A DNA stretch of 64,000 nt from Deinococcus multiflagellatus. GTDB lineage: Bacteria > Deinococcota > Deinococci > Deinococcales > Deinococcaceae. The notes beneath the pieces were generated by a model that did no database searches, was not told the origin of the DNA, and saw nothing but the letters and a program-made list of their open reading frames with translations. A program made the translations under genes and the position numbers. Positions 41,552 to 49,657 of this stretch are shown piece after piece. The stretch's first letter is position 1. Every line of letters begins with the position of its first letter. Location: the NCBI RefSeq assembly GCF_020166415.1, contig NZ_JAIQXV010000020.1:1-64000 (forward strand), given 5' to 3'.

Positions 41552-42964
41552 TCAGCTCCCTGTGCTTTCCAACGGGGTGAGGCTGTACCGGGTGGTGATT
41601 TGCAGGACGTCCAGCAACTGTTTCGGGTCATCGCTCATGACAAACCGTTGCCGCTCACCCTTGCCGACCCTGACCATCCGGACCTCGGCGATCGTGACAG
41701 GTGCGCCGTCAGTGCGGCGGTACCACTGCGCGCCGGTCGCATGCGGGTTGAAGGGCACAGGCGGCGGGCCCTCGAGGTCCGGCTCAGGTGGAGCGAGATC
41801 CGCCACTGGCGGGGCCGCCACAGCCCCCTGAGGCTGCGCATCTTCCACCTGGCGCCGCAGCAGGCGGATGGCGGTCACGCGCTCCTGCAGGGTCTGATTC
41901 AGGTAGTGCTGGAAGGTGTACACGCGCACGCTTGGGTCAGGCGCTTTGGCCATGAGACCGTCGCGGTAGGCCCGTACCTCGTCCGCGATGGCTTCCACCT
42001 GATCGGGGCTGAGGTATTCCGCCACCCAGGTGCGCCGGAAGCCGTCTTTGGTGACCTCCTGCACCATGGGCCGGTTCTGTTGGGCGCTGCCCCGGGGTGT
42101 CCAGGGCTGGAGCCAGCGGCCGTTCATGTAATCGTCGATCAGGCTGTCCGTCTCAGCCGGGTCCCAACTGACCACCGGGTCAGCCGCGCCGCCCGCCGCC
42201 GGAACCTTTTCAAGGTCCTCGGCTGGACTTCCCATGTCCCCACCTGCCGCTTCGCCTGACGGGGCTGTGAGGGCCGTGGGGGGCCGGGGTTCGCCTTCCA
42301 CGCCAGAGGTGTCTTTGCCCTGCTCATCCTCCACGGGAAGAGAGACGTGTTGCGGTGGTCTGGAAGTCCGCTCGCCAGCAGCGTTTCCCTCTTCTTTTTT
42401 TCTTTTAACAAGGATGTTTCTTTGTTCCTTATAAGACGTGGCCAAAATTTGGCCATATGAAGTCACGGGGCATATGGCCAAAATTTGGCTATACGGCCGG
42501 GTCATGCGGGCAAATTTTGACGTGGCCAAAATTTGGCTACGTGAACCCGGTTGCACGTCGTCTGGCGCGAGAGAAACTGGTGTTTTTCGTTCGCGCACGA
42601 ACTCCTCGGTGCTGATGCCGGTCGCCAGGCGCAACCCGTATCGGAACACCTCCCGATTGAGTTCATCCTTGGCTTTGTAACGCTTGATGGTGCCGCGCCG
42701 CATGCCTTCGCTGATCCCGGTCTTTGCACTGTTGGGACTGATGCCGGCCAGCTTGGCGATTTCCTTGTTGCTCATCTTGTCCGATCGTTCACGGTGCCAG
42801 CCGAAGGTGAGCCGGATCAGTACCAAGGTCACCCGAAGTTCGGCATTGCTCATGACTGGCAGCAGGTCGTCGAACAGCACGTTCGGACTCTGCGTATAGT
42901 TCGGCAGCTCGAAGCCGACCGTTTTTCTGGCGCTCACGATGTGGGTGTCCTCGGACGGTTCCAC
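41552..42964 (-). CDS. Winged-helix replication initiator (lambda O-like)
   Basis: 470 residues. The N-terminal winged-helix (FDDLLPVMSNAELRVTLVLI, then MSNKEIAKLAGISPNSAKTG) matches phage replication protein O and DnaD-type initiators. A Gln/Ile/Leu-repeat region (SQILA x3) is encoded by the iterons at 42435-42543. A Pro/Gly-rich linker and a C-terminal helical domain follow, which may load the helicase. The GTG at 42964 abuts a GAGGAG site; a GTG at 42937 is a usable alternative. Confidence 0.75.
   Translation of the reverse strand: MEPSEDTHIVSARKTVGFELPNYTQSPNVLFDDLLPVMSNAELRVTLVLIRLTFGWHRERSDKMSNKEIAKLAGISPNSAKTGISEGMRRGTIKRYKAKDELNREVFRYGLRLATGISTEEFVRERKTPVSLAPDDVQPGSRSQILATSKFARMTRPYSQILAICPVTSYGQILATSYKEQRNILVKRKKEEGNAAGERTSRPPQHVSLPVEDEQGKDTSGVEGEPRPPTALTAPSGEAAGGDMGSPAEDLEKVPAAGGAADPVVSWDPAETDSLIDDYMNGRWLQPWTPRGSAQQNRPMVQEVTKDGFRRTWVAEYLSPDQVEAIADEVRAYRDGLMAKAPDPSVRVYTFQHYLNQTLQERVTAIRLLRRQVEDAQPQGAVAAPPVADLAPPEPDLEGPPPVPFNPHATGAQWYRRTDGAPVTIAEVRMVRVGKGERQRFVMSDDPKQLLDVLQITTRYSLTPLESTGS
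42435..42543. repeat. Iteron array, probable replication origin
   Basis: Three near-perfect copies of GGCCAAAATTTGGC(C/T) (42440-42454, 42476-42490, 42524-42538) and a weaker fourth at 42508-42522. Each is palindromic, AT-rich in the middle, and lies inside the initiator gene, as lambda's origin lies inside O. Spacing is about 36 and 48 bases between the good copies. Confidence 0.75.
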
Positions 42965-43021
42965 CTCCTCAGGTGGCGATGGGCTTCAGCTCGCGCTGTT
43001 GCTGGCCACGTTGACCAGCAC

Positions 43022-43045
43022 CCCGTAGACCGTCTAAACTACGGG
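43022..43045. promoter_or_regulatory. Inverted repeat in the initiator's upstream region
   Basis: CCCGTAG and CTACGGG arms around a 10-base centre. The smaller palindrome TAGACCGTCTA (43026-43036) overlaps its left arm. A second short palindrome, CTTCC-AGT-GGAAG, lies at 43057-43069. These look like operator candidates for the initiator or the genes beyond; the protein bound is unknown. Confidence 0.4.
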
Positions 43046-43107
43046 TAAGCCGCTGACTTCCAGTGGAAGCCAGATGGTTCAGAGCCCTGTCAAAAACTCT
43101 GCGTACT

Positions 43108-43138
43108 GTGATCGCTCAGTGTTTCCAGCACTGGGCGA
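43108..43138. terminator. Long hairpin before the initiator gene
   Basis: 12-bp stem (GATCGCTCAGTG against CACTGGGCGATC, one G-U pair) with a 7-base loop. The G-U becomes an A-C mismatch on the minus strand, so it folds better in a plus-strand RNA. Plus-strand sequence after it reads GCCTTTC; the minus side has TTTTTG 13 bases away. Could end the genes at 43.2-45.5 kb or shape an antisense RNA at the origin region. Confidence 0.45.
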
Positions 43139-43240
43139 TCGCCTTTCAGGCAGTGTCTATCGGTGCCTTACCGGGGTAGTCGCAGAGTATCACGCTGTTT
43201 TGGGAATCGTGCTGTACAAACAGTTGCGGCAGACCGTCCT

Positions 43241-43915
43241 CTACGGCCTTTCTGGCCGGGCCAGCGGGTACTGCGCCGCACAAGCGCGCATGACTGTCCG
43301 GGCCTGCTCACGGGTGAGGCCCCGCCAGTGCAGCAGCTGCCGCAAGCCCAGCACCCGCTGCGCGTAATGGGTCAGGGCGTGCTCATGCCGTTTCTCGGCC
43401 TTAGGCAGACGGTCCAGCACGAACCATGCAAACTCGCTCTGTTCCGCCGCGCTCAGCTCGTCCCGGTGGCACATGAACCGCCCACGCGGTGGGGTGTACG
43501 AGCGGCGCAGGCGCTGGGCCACCTCCGGGTATGGGTGCGGCTCCGGCACGGCGAACAGCACGCCAGACAGGACGACGGGTGGGCGGTCCTCCCAGGGCGG
43601 TACGTCGTCCGGGTGATCGTCCTCGACCTCCGGGCGCTGGCGCACCACCAGGTACCGGGTGCCCTCTGTGCTCTCCCAGTCCGCGTCATAGACGGCCCAG
43701 CCCACGGCGGTGGCCACCGTGGCGGCCTCGTCCGGGCTGGGATGGCCCGCCTTGCGCCACAGGCGGAGCACGTCCTCGTGCACCGTCTCGACCTGCACGT
43801 GCAGGCCGTTATGCAGCACCATTGACTCCGGATCCCCAGATGATCGGCTCTTGCGCAGCAGCGCCGCGAGGCTTTTGGCCAGCCGGTTGGCGCCGGGCGG
43901 TTCGGGGCCGCTCAT
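43241..43915 (-). CDS. Hypothetical protein
   Basis: 224 residues, ATGA overlap at the start. Alpha/beta with an acidic Pro-rich central loop (EVEDDHPDDVPPWEDRPPVV). The C-terminal half has a helical region and a Cys pair. No domain recognised. First of a tightly coupled set running to 45.5 kb. Confidence 0.6.
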   Translation of the reverse strand: MSGPEPPGANRLAKSLAALLRKSRSSGDPESMVLHNGLHVQVETVHEDVLRLWRKAGHPSPDEAATVATAVGWAVYDADWESTEGTRYLVVRQRPEVEDDHPDDVPPWEDRPPVVLSGVLFAVPEPHPYPEVAQRLRRSYTPPRGRFMCHRDELSAAEQSEFAWFVLDRLPKAEKRHEHALTHYAQRVLGLRQLLHWRGLTREQARTVMRACAAQYPLARPERP

Positions 43916-44316
43916 GGCGGGGCCCGGAGCCCCCAGGCGTGCGTGGCCGCGCCCAGGGCACGCAGCGCGGCGACACTGGCGTTCGCGTGCCGCCCGTGCT
44001 CCAGCAGAAGGAGCCCGTCCTTGACCTGTTCCAGACTGGCACTGACGAGGCCAGTGCTAGCGCTGGTCACGGTCAGGCGCAGTCTCAGCTGGCTGGCGAT
44101 GTGCTGGACGGCGCGGTAGCCCTGCCCGCCCTCCTCCAGGCTGGCGGTGAGTTCGTCCTCGGCCAGCCAGGAAATGCCCGTTTTCTGGAACCCAGCGCCC
44201 CAGTTGACGAGCAGGGACCGCACGGGAAGAGCTGTGGTCCCCTGCAGCAGGAACACGCCCACGAAGCGCTGGCACAGCAGCGGGGTGCGGGCCGGGGTAG
44301 GGGCAGGGGTGCTCAT
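43912..44316 (-). CDS. Hypothetical protein
   Basis: 134 residues in an ATGA chain. Mixed alpha/beta (GAGFQKTGISWLAEDELTAS, LRLRLTVTSASTGLVSASLE). It is similar in general style to its neighbours and may be an early-gene host-takeover protein. Unknown. Confidence 0.55.
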   Translation of the reverse strand: MSTPAPTPARTPLLCQRFVGVFLLQGTTALPVRSLLVNWGAGFQKTGISWLAEDELTASLEEGGQGYRAVQHIASQLRLRLTVTSASTGLVSASLEQVKDGLLLLEHGRHANASVAALRALGAATHAWGLRAPP

Positions 44317-44780
44317 GCGTCCCGCCGGCGCAGGTGGCCTGCCTGGGTGGCTGCGGCGGCCGCGCGCAGGACTGCAACACTCAGGCAGCGGCTGCGGGCG
44401 CGGCTCAGGTGCACGACCTCCTGATGGTGAAACTCGAGTACGGCCCAGAACGCGTTGTCTGGAGGCTCGGCGGGGGTCCAGCCCATCAGCAGCACGGGGT
44501 CCTGACCGTCCAACAGGCGCTGCACGGCGCCGAGGCCCTGGCCGAACTCATCCGGGGTGGGGACGAGGTGGTCCGCCTGCCAGTCCAGTTCAGCGCTGCG
44601 CCAGTGGCCGGCCGGGGAGCAGACGATCAGGTTGCTGCCGTGGGCCAGGGCATGCTTGACCTGCGGCGCGCTGGGCGGGCCGGGCCAGAGGTGACTGAGG
44701 CCCAGCAGCATGAACTGCTCTGGGTAGGTCTGGCACAGCAGTGTCACCACCTGCAGATCCGTGAGGGCCGCGAGGGTCAT
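44313..44780 (-). CDS. Hypothetical protein
   Basis: 155 residues from the ATG in an ATGA overlap; the extension before it is shadow. A compact alpha/beta fold (TDLQVVTLLCQTYPEQFMLL, SNLIVCSPAGHWRSAELDWQ). It resembles the two adjacent proteins in length and style, hinting at a diverged gene family; not recognised. Confidence 0.55.
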   Translation of the reverse strand: MTLAALTDLQVVTLLCQTYPEQFMLLGLSHLWPGPPSAPQVKHALAHGSNLIVCSPAGHWRSAELDWQADHLVPTPDEFGQGLGAVQRLLDGQDPVLLMGWTPAEPPDNAFWAVLEFHHQEVVHLSRARSRCLSVAVLRAAAAATQAGHLRRRDA

Positions 44781-44971
44781 GTGCGCGCCTGCAGGACCTC
44801 GCACGCCAGTTCGCGCAGCGTGTCGTGGCCCAGATCAGCGGGCGCGTGCACGTGGGCGTGCACGTCCTCACCTTCCTCGGTGGGGGTGGCGAGCAGCACC
44901 AGGACCCCGATGTCCTGGGCTTCAGCAGCGGCGGCAAGGGCGGCCGCCAGATCCAGCAGCTCAGGTGCCAT
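44777..44971 (-). CDS. Very small acidic protein
   Basis: 64 residues from the ATG with GGGAG upstream, overlapping the previous gene by 11 bases. Helical and His-rich at the centre (DVHAHVHAPADLGHDTLREL), which could bind a metal. Function unknown. Confidence 0.5.
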   Translation of the reverse strand: MAPELLDLAAALAAAAEAQDIGVLVLLATPTEEGEDVHAHVHAPADLGHDTLRELACEVLQART

Positions 44972-45143
44972 GTGTCTCCCAGGCCTCCCGCGTGCGGATC
45001 TGGCGCACGGCCTCTCTGGCGTCCTGCTCCGCGCGCCAGGCGACGTAGGTGGCGACGGCGGCGCCACCGATCAAGCCGCTGCCCAGGGCGGTGGCCAGCA
45101 GGACCAGGACGAACTGCAAAGGGGAAAAGGTCCACTCGGTCAT
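44961..45143 (-). CDS. Single-TM small membrane protein
   Basis: 60 residues: one hydrophobic segment (FVLVLLATALGSGLIGGAAV, about 12-33) and a charged C-terminal tail. Size and topology resemble small phage membrane proteins such as holin-like or exclusion peptides, but nothing more specific. ATGA overlap at the start. Confidence 0.55.
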   Translation of the reverse strand: MTEWTFSPLQFVLVLLATALGSGLIGGAAVATYVAWRAEQDAREAVRQIRTREAWETHGT

Positions 45144-45490
45144 GCGCGCAGTCCTGCGGCCGCCGCGCCGGTCAGCCGGTCAAGGCCGGCGTCCAAGGCG
45201 TCCAGGGTCAGGACGCCGTGGGGGTCCTCGACCAGGCCTCCCTCGACCAGCGTCATGGTGCTGAGCAGGGCCTGGCGGGCGGTTTCGCGTTGGGCAGCGC
45301 TGAGGTGCCGCTCCGGGTCCAGCTGCGGGAACTGGGCCACCTGGGGCAGCAGGGCTTGGAAGCGGCTGGCGTCGCTGCCTTTGGTCTGGGCGAGGTTGAT
45401 GACGATGTTCAGACTGCCGGCAAGGGTGGCCTGGAATGGGGGCAGGCCCGCCTGCGGGGGGCAGGCGGGCCCGGGGGTGGGCTGCAGCAT
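45140..45490 (-). CDS. Small hypothetical protein
   Basis: 116 residues; CGAGG before the ATG. Helical, Leu/Ala-rich, with a clean N-terminal Pro segment. Not recognised. Confidence 0.55.
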   Translation of the reverse strand: MLQPTPGPACPPQAGLPPFQATLAGSLNIVINLAQTKGSDASRFQALLPQVAQFPQLDPERHLSAAQRETARQALLSTMTLVEGGLVEDPHGVLTLDALDAGLDRLTGAAAAGLRA

Positions 45491-45541
45491 GGTGACCTCG
45501 TGAGGGCGCCTGGCGCTGGGGCCAGGGCAGAGGCGGGTGGG

Positions 45542-45943
45542 TTAGCGGGGGTGGGCGGCCGCGCGGGCGAAGCCGGCAATCAAGGCCTGCGCCTGGGCGT
45601 TGCTTTCCGTGAAGTCATAGCCGGGATACCGCACCCACAGTTCCAGGCCGATGTGGGTGGGCGCGTCGTCAGGGCCTGCCCAGCCCATGACGCGGAGGCG
45701 ACCGGCGCCCATCAGGCCGTCCCAGAGCACGGCTTTCTCGTGCGCCTCCAGGGGCTGGTGCTGCGCGAGCGCAGCTTGGAGTTTCTCCTGCACGTCTCGC
45801 AGGGCCGCGCAGTAGCCGGCGCCGTAGTCGTGGGTGGGGGCCTGGGTGTTCAGGCGGTCCTCGATGTAGGCGAGGACCGTGGAGGTGACCGGTGCCGTGG
45901 CGTTTGCAGGGGCGCTGGCCTCTGGGGTGGTGGGGGTGGTCAT
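45542..45943 (-). CDS. Small hypothetical protein
   Basis: 133 residues from the ATG with AAGGAG upstream; the extension before it is shadow. Helical with a mixed C-terminal half (VLWDGLMGAGRLRVMGWAGP, DAPTHIGLELWVRYPGYDFT). It starts after a ~170-base gap, so it may have its own promoter. Unknown. Confidence 0.6.
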   Translation of the reverse strand: MTTPTTPEASAPANATAPVTSTVLAYIEDRLNTQAPTHDYGAGYCAALRDVQEKLQAALAQHQPLEAHEKAVLWDGLMGAGRLRVMGWAGPDDAPTHIGLELWVRYPGYDFTESNAQAQALIAGFARAAAHPR

Positions 45944-46114
45944 GGTGCTCCTTTGAGGGAATGAATAAGTGAAGGGATTCACAGCCGATTGCCTTTGGCG
46001 GTCTGGTTAATCCTCTGTAGTCAGGTGAGTTCGCATAATTGGTGTTATTTGTCAGGCCGCCATGGAAAGGGGAGAAGACCCAAACGCCTCCCCCCAACCA
46101 GCACCTGCCCCCGC
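45944..46114. other. 171-base AT-richer gap
   Basis: Locally AT-rich sequence (TTATTTGTCAGG, AATTATGCG on the minus strand) between two small genes. A leftward promoter for the gene ending at 45542 may lie here, but I cannot fix a -35/-10 pair with confidence. Confidence 0.3.
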
Positions 46115-46408
46115 TCAGGGGTACAACTGCCGACCCCCCACCTCCCGAACCAGCCTCAGCTGGCCATCACTGAAACGGCACTGGAGATCCGGCAGCCCCC
46201 CGGCCGGCGGGGTACCGATCAAGAGCACCTGCACCTTGCTGTCGAAGGCCGAGCCCTGAACCTTCAGATCACGCCAGCCCAGCCGCTCAACGAAGGTGCG
46301 GCAGGTGGTGACATTGACCGGCTCGCGGGGCGTGGGCCGAGAAAGAACCGCGATGATCAGGGCGGCGAGAATCAGGGCGGCAGCGGCGATCAGGATGATG
46401 CGTTGCAT
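46115..46408 (-). CDS. Signal-anchor protein with two Cys
   Basis: 97 residues starting MQRIILIAAAALILAALIIA, a strong membrane anchor (about 1-23), then a small extracytoplasmic domain with two cysteines (near residues 36 and 77) that could form a disulfide. Exported side is inferred. Function unknown; envelope-acting phage protein is a fair guess. Confidence 0.6.
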   Translation of the reverse strand: MQRIILIAAAALILAALIIAVLSRPTPREPVNVTTCRTFVERLGWRDLKVQGSAFDSKVQVLLIGTPPAGGLPDLQCRFSDGQLRLVREVGGRQLYP

Positions 46409-46473
46409 GTGTCACACACTGCCTGTCCTGGGGGTGATCAGCCACCAGCAGCCTGTCTAGGCAGCGCGCCAGA

Positions 46474-47133
46474 TCACTGACGCTGGTACACCCACAAGTG
46501 ATCATGCCAGCCGTCCCAGCGCGGAATCTCCTGCTCCACCACCAACCGCCACTGTGCCGCCAGCTGCGCGTGGAAGGCATCATCCGCCGTGCACCCGCCC
46601 TGGCCTTCGCCGATGTACACCACCGTGTCGCCCTGGTAGGCCGCCAGCGCCTGCGCGGCCATCGGCAGCACGTATGGAGGCCAGCACAACAGCAACGTTG
46701 CCTCGGGGTGATCAGCCGCCCGGCGCGCCTCCCCCACCAGGACCTCCGTGTGCAGGTTTACCCAGGGCGCACGGTCATACGCGTGCACCGTCACGCCCCG
46801 CTGGCGCAGGAGACTCGCCCAGTACCCGTTGCCCGCCCCGATCTCCACCACCGGCCCCTGGGCCGCGATCGTGATCAGCGCTGCGTCGTCCGGGACCGCC
46901 CAGCTGTACAGCCGCACCAGCACTTCCCGCGCCAAGGTGGCCGCGAGGAAAGGCGTATTGCCCGACATGAAGGCCTTGTACCGGGTCAGGGCCGAGCGGG
47001 CGCTGGGCGACGCCTCACACCGTGCGTGGAGGTGATCAAGGGGCGGCGGCGCGCGCTGGATGCCGGGTTCACGCTGCAGCTCCTGAAACTTCAGGAACTC
47101 CTCGAGGTACGGATTGAGGGTCGCGGTGGTCAC
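46474..47133 (-). CDS. Class I SAM-dependent methyltransferase
   Basis: 219 residues. SAM-binding motif I VVEIGAGNGYWASLLRQRGV (about residue 94), acidic strand VTVHAYDRAP and catalytic-region LLCWPPYVLP, close to the PPY-type signature. C-terminal half mixed alpha/beta. The target (DNA base, small molecule or protein) is not visible; a PPY motif is compatible with amino-group methylation. Overlaps its neighbour by four bases. Confidence 0.75.
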   Translation of the reverse strand: MTTATLNPYLEEFLKFQELQREPGIQRAPPPLDHLHARCEASPSARSALTRYKAFMSGNTPFLAATLAREVLVRLYSWAVPDDAALITIAAQGPVVEIGAGNGYWASLLRQRGVTVHAYDRAPWVNLHTEVLVGEARRAADHPEATLLLCWPPYVLPMAAQALAAYQGDTVVYIGEGQGGCTADDAFHAQLAAQWRLVVEQEIPRWDGWHDHLWVYQRQ

Positions 47134-47681
47134 GGGTCGTCCCTCAGCGGCAGTTCCCAGAACCCGAAGGGGGGCCGGCAGTTTTCGTCAAACTGCACGG
47201 CGGCCGCGAGCGCCACCTCCAGGCGTGCCACCGGCGCCAGGGTGTCTGTGGCATACAGCGCGCCCAGGGCCGCCCGCTGTCCGCTCCCAATCGCTTCATA
47301 GGGCGTGGCCACCCGGGTCACCGCGAAGTCAGAACCCAGCAGGTACAGCGCGCCCTCAAACCCGATCAGGGCTTCGAAGGCCGCGTCCTCCCGCCCATGC
47401 CGGGTGTCCACGTGTGTGCCCTCCTGCACGAGCTGACGGACGGCACGACCGACCGTCCACCGCACGTACCGGTCCGGACGTTCTGTTCGGCCTGGCTCTG
47501 GCAGGTCCAGCCCGAACTCCAGCAGATCCAGTATCCGCATGGCCCCGCTCACCCCAATCAGCAGGGGCCCGAGCCGCAACACCTTCGGGTGCGCCTGCAT
47601 GACCGGCCGGTCCCCGATGACCATGCTGTCCGCTCCCATATGCACCGTGCCCTCATGCACCACCGCCGCGATGACCGTCAT
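47130..47681 (-). CDS. Proteasome-like Ntn-hydrolase
   Basis: 183 residues. The N-terminus MTVIAAVVHEGTVHMGADSM has the Thr-2 nucleophile layout of proteasome beta/HslV/Anbu-type proteins after Met removal, with Asp and Ser nearby. Further along LLIGVSGAMR and YEAIGSGQRAALGALYAT (the GSG...GALYA signature) complete the family fold. It would be a threonine protease or a diverged relative. No ATPase partner such as HslU is in the window. Starts in an ATGA overlap. Confidence 0.75.
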   Translation of the reverse strand: MTVIAAVVHEGTVHMGADSMVIGDRPVMQAHPKVLRLGPLLIGVSGAMRILDLLEFGLDLPEPGRTERPDRYVRWTVGRAVRQLVQEGTHVDTRHGREDAAFEALIGFEGALYLLGSDFAVTRVATPYEAIGSGQRAALGALYATDTLAPVARLEVALAAAVQFDENCRPPFGFWELPLRDDP

Positions 47682-48040
47682 GTCTGGCCCCGCTCGAATG
47701 CTTCAAGGGTGGCCAGCGCCACGTCCACCTGCTCGCCATCGCCCAGCACCTCCTGTGCCTCCACGGTGCCAGCCAGGGTCAGATGGTACCCACGCCGTGC
47801 GGGGTGGTCTGCATCTGGCAGCAGCTGTTCGAGCCAACTGCGAGCCAGGCCCCGATCTTCTAGATCGTCCAGGCAGGCCCACACGAAACTGATGCCCACG
47901 GCATAAGCGCGACTGATCTGGCTGACGTAGGTGTATCCGGCGCGCAGGGCATGCAGCACGCGGTGCCGGGCGGGAATGCGGTGCAGGGGCCGGGCCGCGC
48001 GTCGTCGGGCCAACCAGTGGCGGAGCCAGGGGTACGTCAT
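47678..48040 (-). CDS. Winged-helix regulator (PadR-like)
   Basis: 120 residues from the ATG with AGGAGAGG upstream. The helices PARHRVLHALRAGYTYVSQI and SFVWACLDDLEDRGLARSWL, then the strand GYHLTLAG, match PadR/MarR-type winged-helix proteins. It lies next to the integrase, on the opposite strand. Possible role: controlling the leftward early operon or integrase; DNA target unknown. Confidence 0.65.
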   Translation of the reverse strand: MTYPWLRHWLARRRAARPLHRIPARHRVLHALRAGYTYVSQISRAYAVGISFVWACLDDLEDRGLARSWLEQLLPDADHPARRGYHLTLAGTVEAQEVLGDGEQVDVALATLEAFERGQT

Positions 48041-48107
48041 GTCCTCTCCTTGAGGTGCTTGATGTGGCGGATGCGTGCTGCACGCGTTCAGGGGTATGCT
48101 CTCGGGC

Positions 48108-49076
48108 ATGACACTGGCGCTGATGGCCCACAACCTGGACCTGCAGGCCCGTGCCGATCGGATCGCCCGCCTGGAACCGGACGCCCTGAAGCGCGAGGCC
48201 GTGCGCGCCGCCCGCGACGTGGACCGTGACGCCCTGTGGGCGATCCTGGAGGCATACCTAGTCAACCAAGGTGGCCGGGGCGCCCGCGTGAGCGACCACA
48301 CCCTGATCGCCTACCGCACGGGCCTGGGCGTGTTCCTGGACTGGGCCGTGCCGGCCAGCGTCAGCCTGCTGCGGCCAGCTGCGAGTGACGGCTTCCGGTA
48401 CGCCCGCCACCTGGAGGCACAGAAGCTGGCCCCCGCCAGCGTGCGGGTGCGCCTCGCGGCCGCGCGCAACCTGTTCGCCGCCCTGCGCTGGTCAGGCGCC
48501 ACGCAGGCCTCGCCCTTCACGGACGTGAAAACCCCCACCGACCCGGTGCCCCGGTGGGAGAAGCGCAAGCCCTACAGCGACGAGGACCTCGCCGCGCTGC
48601 TCGCGGTCTGCGGGATGCAGGAGGCCGTGATCATCCTGCTGGGGGCCCACTGCGGCCTGCGGAACAACGAGATGCTGACCCTGCGGCGCGGGGACGTACA
48701 TTTGGACGCGCGGGAGCCGTACGTCACCGTGGAGGGCAAGGGGGGCAAGCGGCAGGACGTGCCGCTGTCACGGACGGCCACTGCCGCCCTGCGCACCTGG
48801 CTGGTCGCCACGCCTCACGCCAAGGAGTTCGTACTGGCCATTCGCACGCGCCGGGGCGTGGAGAAGGCGGTCAAGCGCCTGTGCGCGGCCGCAGGCGTGC
48901 AGTACGGGGGGCGGGAGGTGCACGGCCTGCGGCACTCGGCGGGCACCCGCATGTATGTGGCGACGCAGGACCTGATAGAGGTGCGCGATCTGCTGCGCCA
49001 CCGGGGCATCAGCACCACCGAGGTGTACGTGAATTACGCCCGCGCAGGCAAGAAGAAAGCGAACGCCGACTGGTAA
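48108..49076 (+). CDS. int: Tyrosine recombinase (integrase)
   Basis: 322 residues from MTLALMAHNLDLQ. Catalytic residues visible in order: Arg in HCGLRNNEML, Lys in VEGKGGKRQ, HGLRHSAG (His-x-x-Arg), His in HRGISTTEVY and Tyr in VYVNYAR. The N-terminal SAM-like domain (HTLIAYRTGLGVFLDWAVPA) is typical of Deinococcus-type integrases. It is one of few plus-strand genes here, convergent with its neighbour. An upstream ATG at 48096 is possible. It should catalyse phage integration and excision. Confidence 0.85.
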   Translation: MTLALMAHNLDLQARADRIARLEPDALKREAVRAARDVDRDALWAILEAYLVNQGGRGARVSDHTLIAYRTGLGVFLDWAVPASVSLLRPAASDGFRYARHLEAQKLAPASVRVRLAAARNLFAALRWSGATQASPFTDVKTPTDPVPRWEKRKPYSDEDLAALLAVCGMQEAVIILLGAHCGLRNNEMLTLRRGDVHLDAREPYVTVEGKGGKRQDVPLSRTATAALRTWLVATPHAKEFVLAIRTRRGVEKAVKRLCAAAGVQYGGREVHGLRHSAGTRMYVATQDLIEVRDLLRHRGISTTEVYVNYARAGKKKANADW

Positions 49077-49077
49077 C

Positions 49078-49623
49078 TCAGCGGCGTTTCTTCTTGCTTT
49101 TCTTGCCCCGGTTGCCGACCTGCTTGCCGGCACGGCCGTCCGGGAGGGGACGCTGCGGCGCGTTCTTTGGCCTGACCTTGCGCTGGGACTGGGGCTGTGC
49201 CGCAGGGGCGGGCGGTGGCTGGACCCGAGGGGTAGCCACCAAGGCCGCCCGGTCAATGGGTGGAGCGGGCAGCATGCCAGCGTCCACGAGGAGGTCGCGC
49301 AGGGTGCCGGGCTCGGGGACGGCCAGCGTGCCGGGGGACACCACGAGGAGGGTGTCCTGCCCGTCATGTCGGAATGCGAGCGCGTACGCGGTCTGCCCGG
49401 GCAGCAGCTTCGGGTGCTGGAGTTCGACCGGGTCAATCGCCCGCAGCACCCGCACCGGCACCCCTTGATGCAGCCGCACCACGAACACCTGCACCTGCCG
49501 GGTGGCGGCGCGCAGGAGGGTCAATCCTTGGTCGTAGGAGCGGCCCCGATCTGGCGGGTGGTAGTGCACGCGCTTGAGGTCCTCACGGGTCAGAGCGGTT
49601 TTCAATTCAAGGGGGCTGAACAT
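49078..49623 (-). CDS. Protein with basic C-terminal tail
   Basis: 181 residues, convergent with the integrase stop; AGGAG five bases before the ATG. A folded N-half (LRVLRAIDPVELQHPKLLPG-type beta/alpha) and a highly basic tail ending GKQVGNRGKKSKKKRR, typical of DNA- or RNA-binding proteins. It may be an integration host factor or excisionase-like partner, but no family is evident. Confidence 0.55.
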   Translation of the reverse strand: MFSPLELKTALTREDLKRVHYHPPDRGRSYDQGLTLLRAATRQVQVFVVRLHQGVPVRVLRAIDPVELQHPKLLPGQTAYALAFRHDGQDTLLVVSPGTLAVPEPGTLRDLLVDAGMLPAPPIDRAALVATPRVQPPPAPAAQPQSQRKVRPKNAPQRPLPDGRAGKQVGNRGKKSKKKRR

Positions 49624-49657
49624 GGCGGCTCCTGCAGGACGAGAGAACGGGAAGGGG

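Larger units (their letters stand above)
42965..43240. other. Non-coding gap before the initiator gene
   Basis: 276 bases between the initiator start and the next gene's stop. It holds the hairpin, the two palindromes and a TTGACA on the minus strand (about 43092-43087) with no good -10 at the right spacing. I see no ORF in it. Probably regulatory for replication. Confidence 0.5.

Noticed and set aside
43087..43092. TTGACA as promoter of the initiator gene
   Set aside because: No acceptable -10 at 16-18 bases on the minus strand.
47951..48229. Small plus-strand frame before the integrase
   Set aside because: Overlaps the winged-helix gene's opposite strand and lacks a ribosome site; only a shadow.
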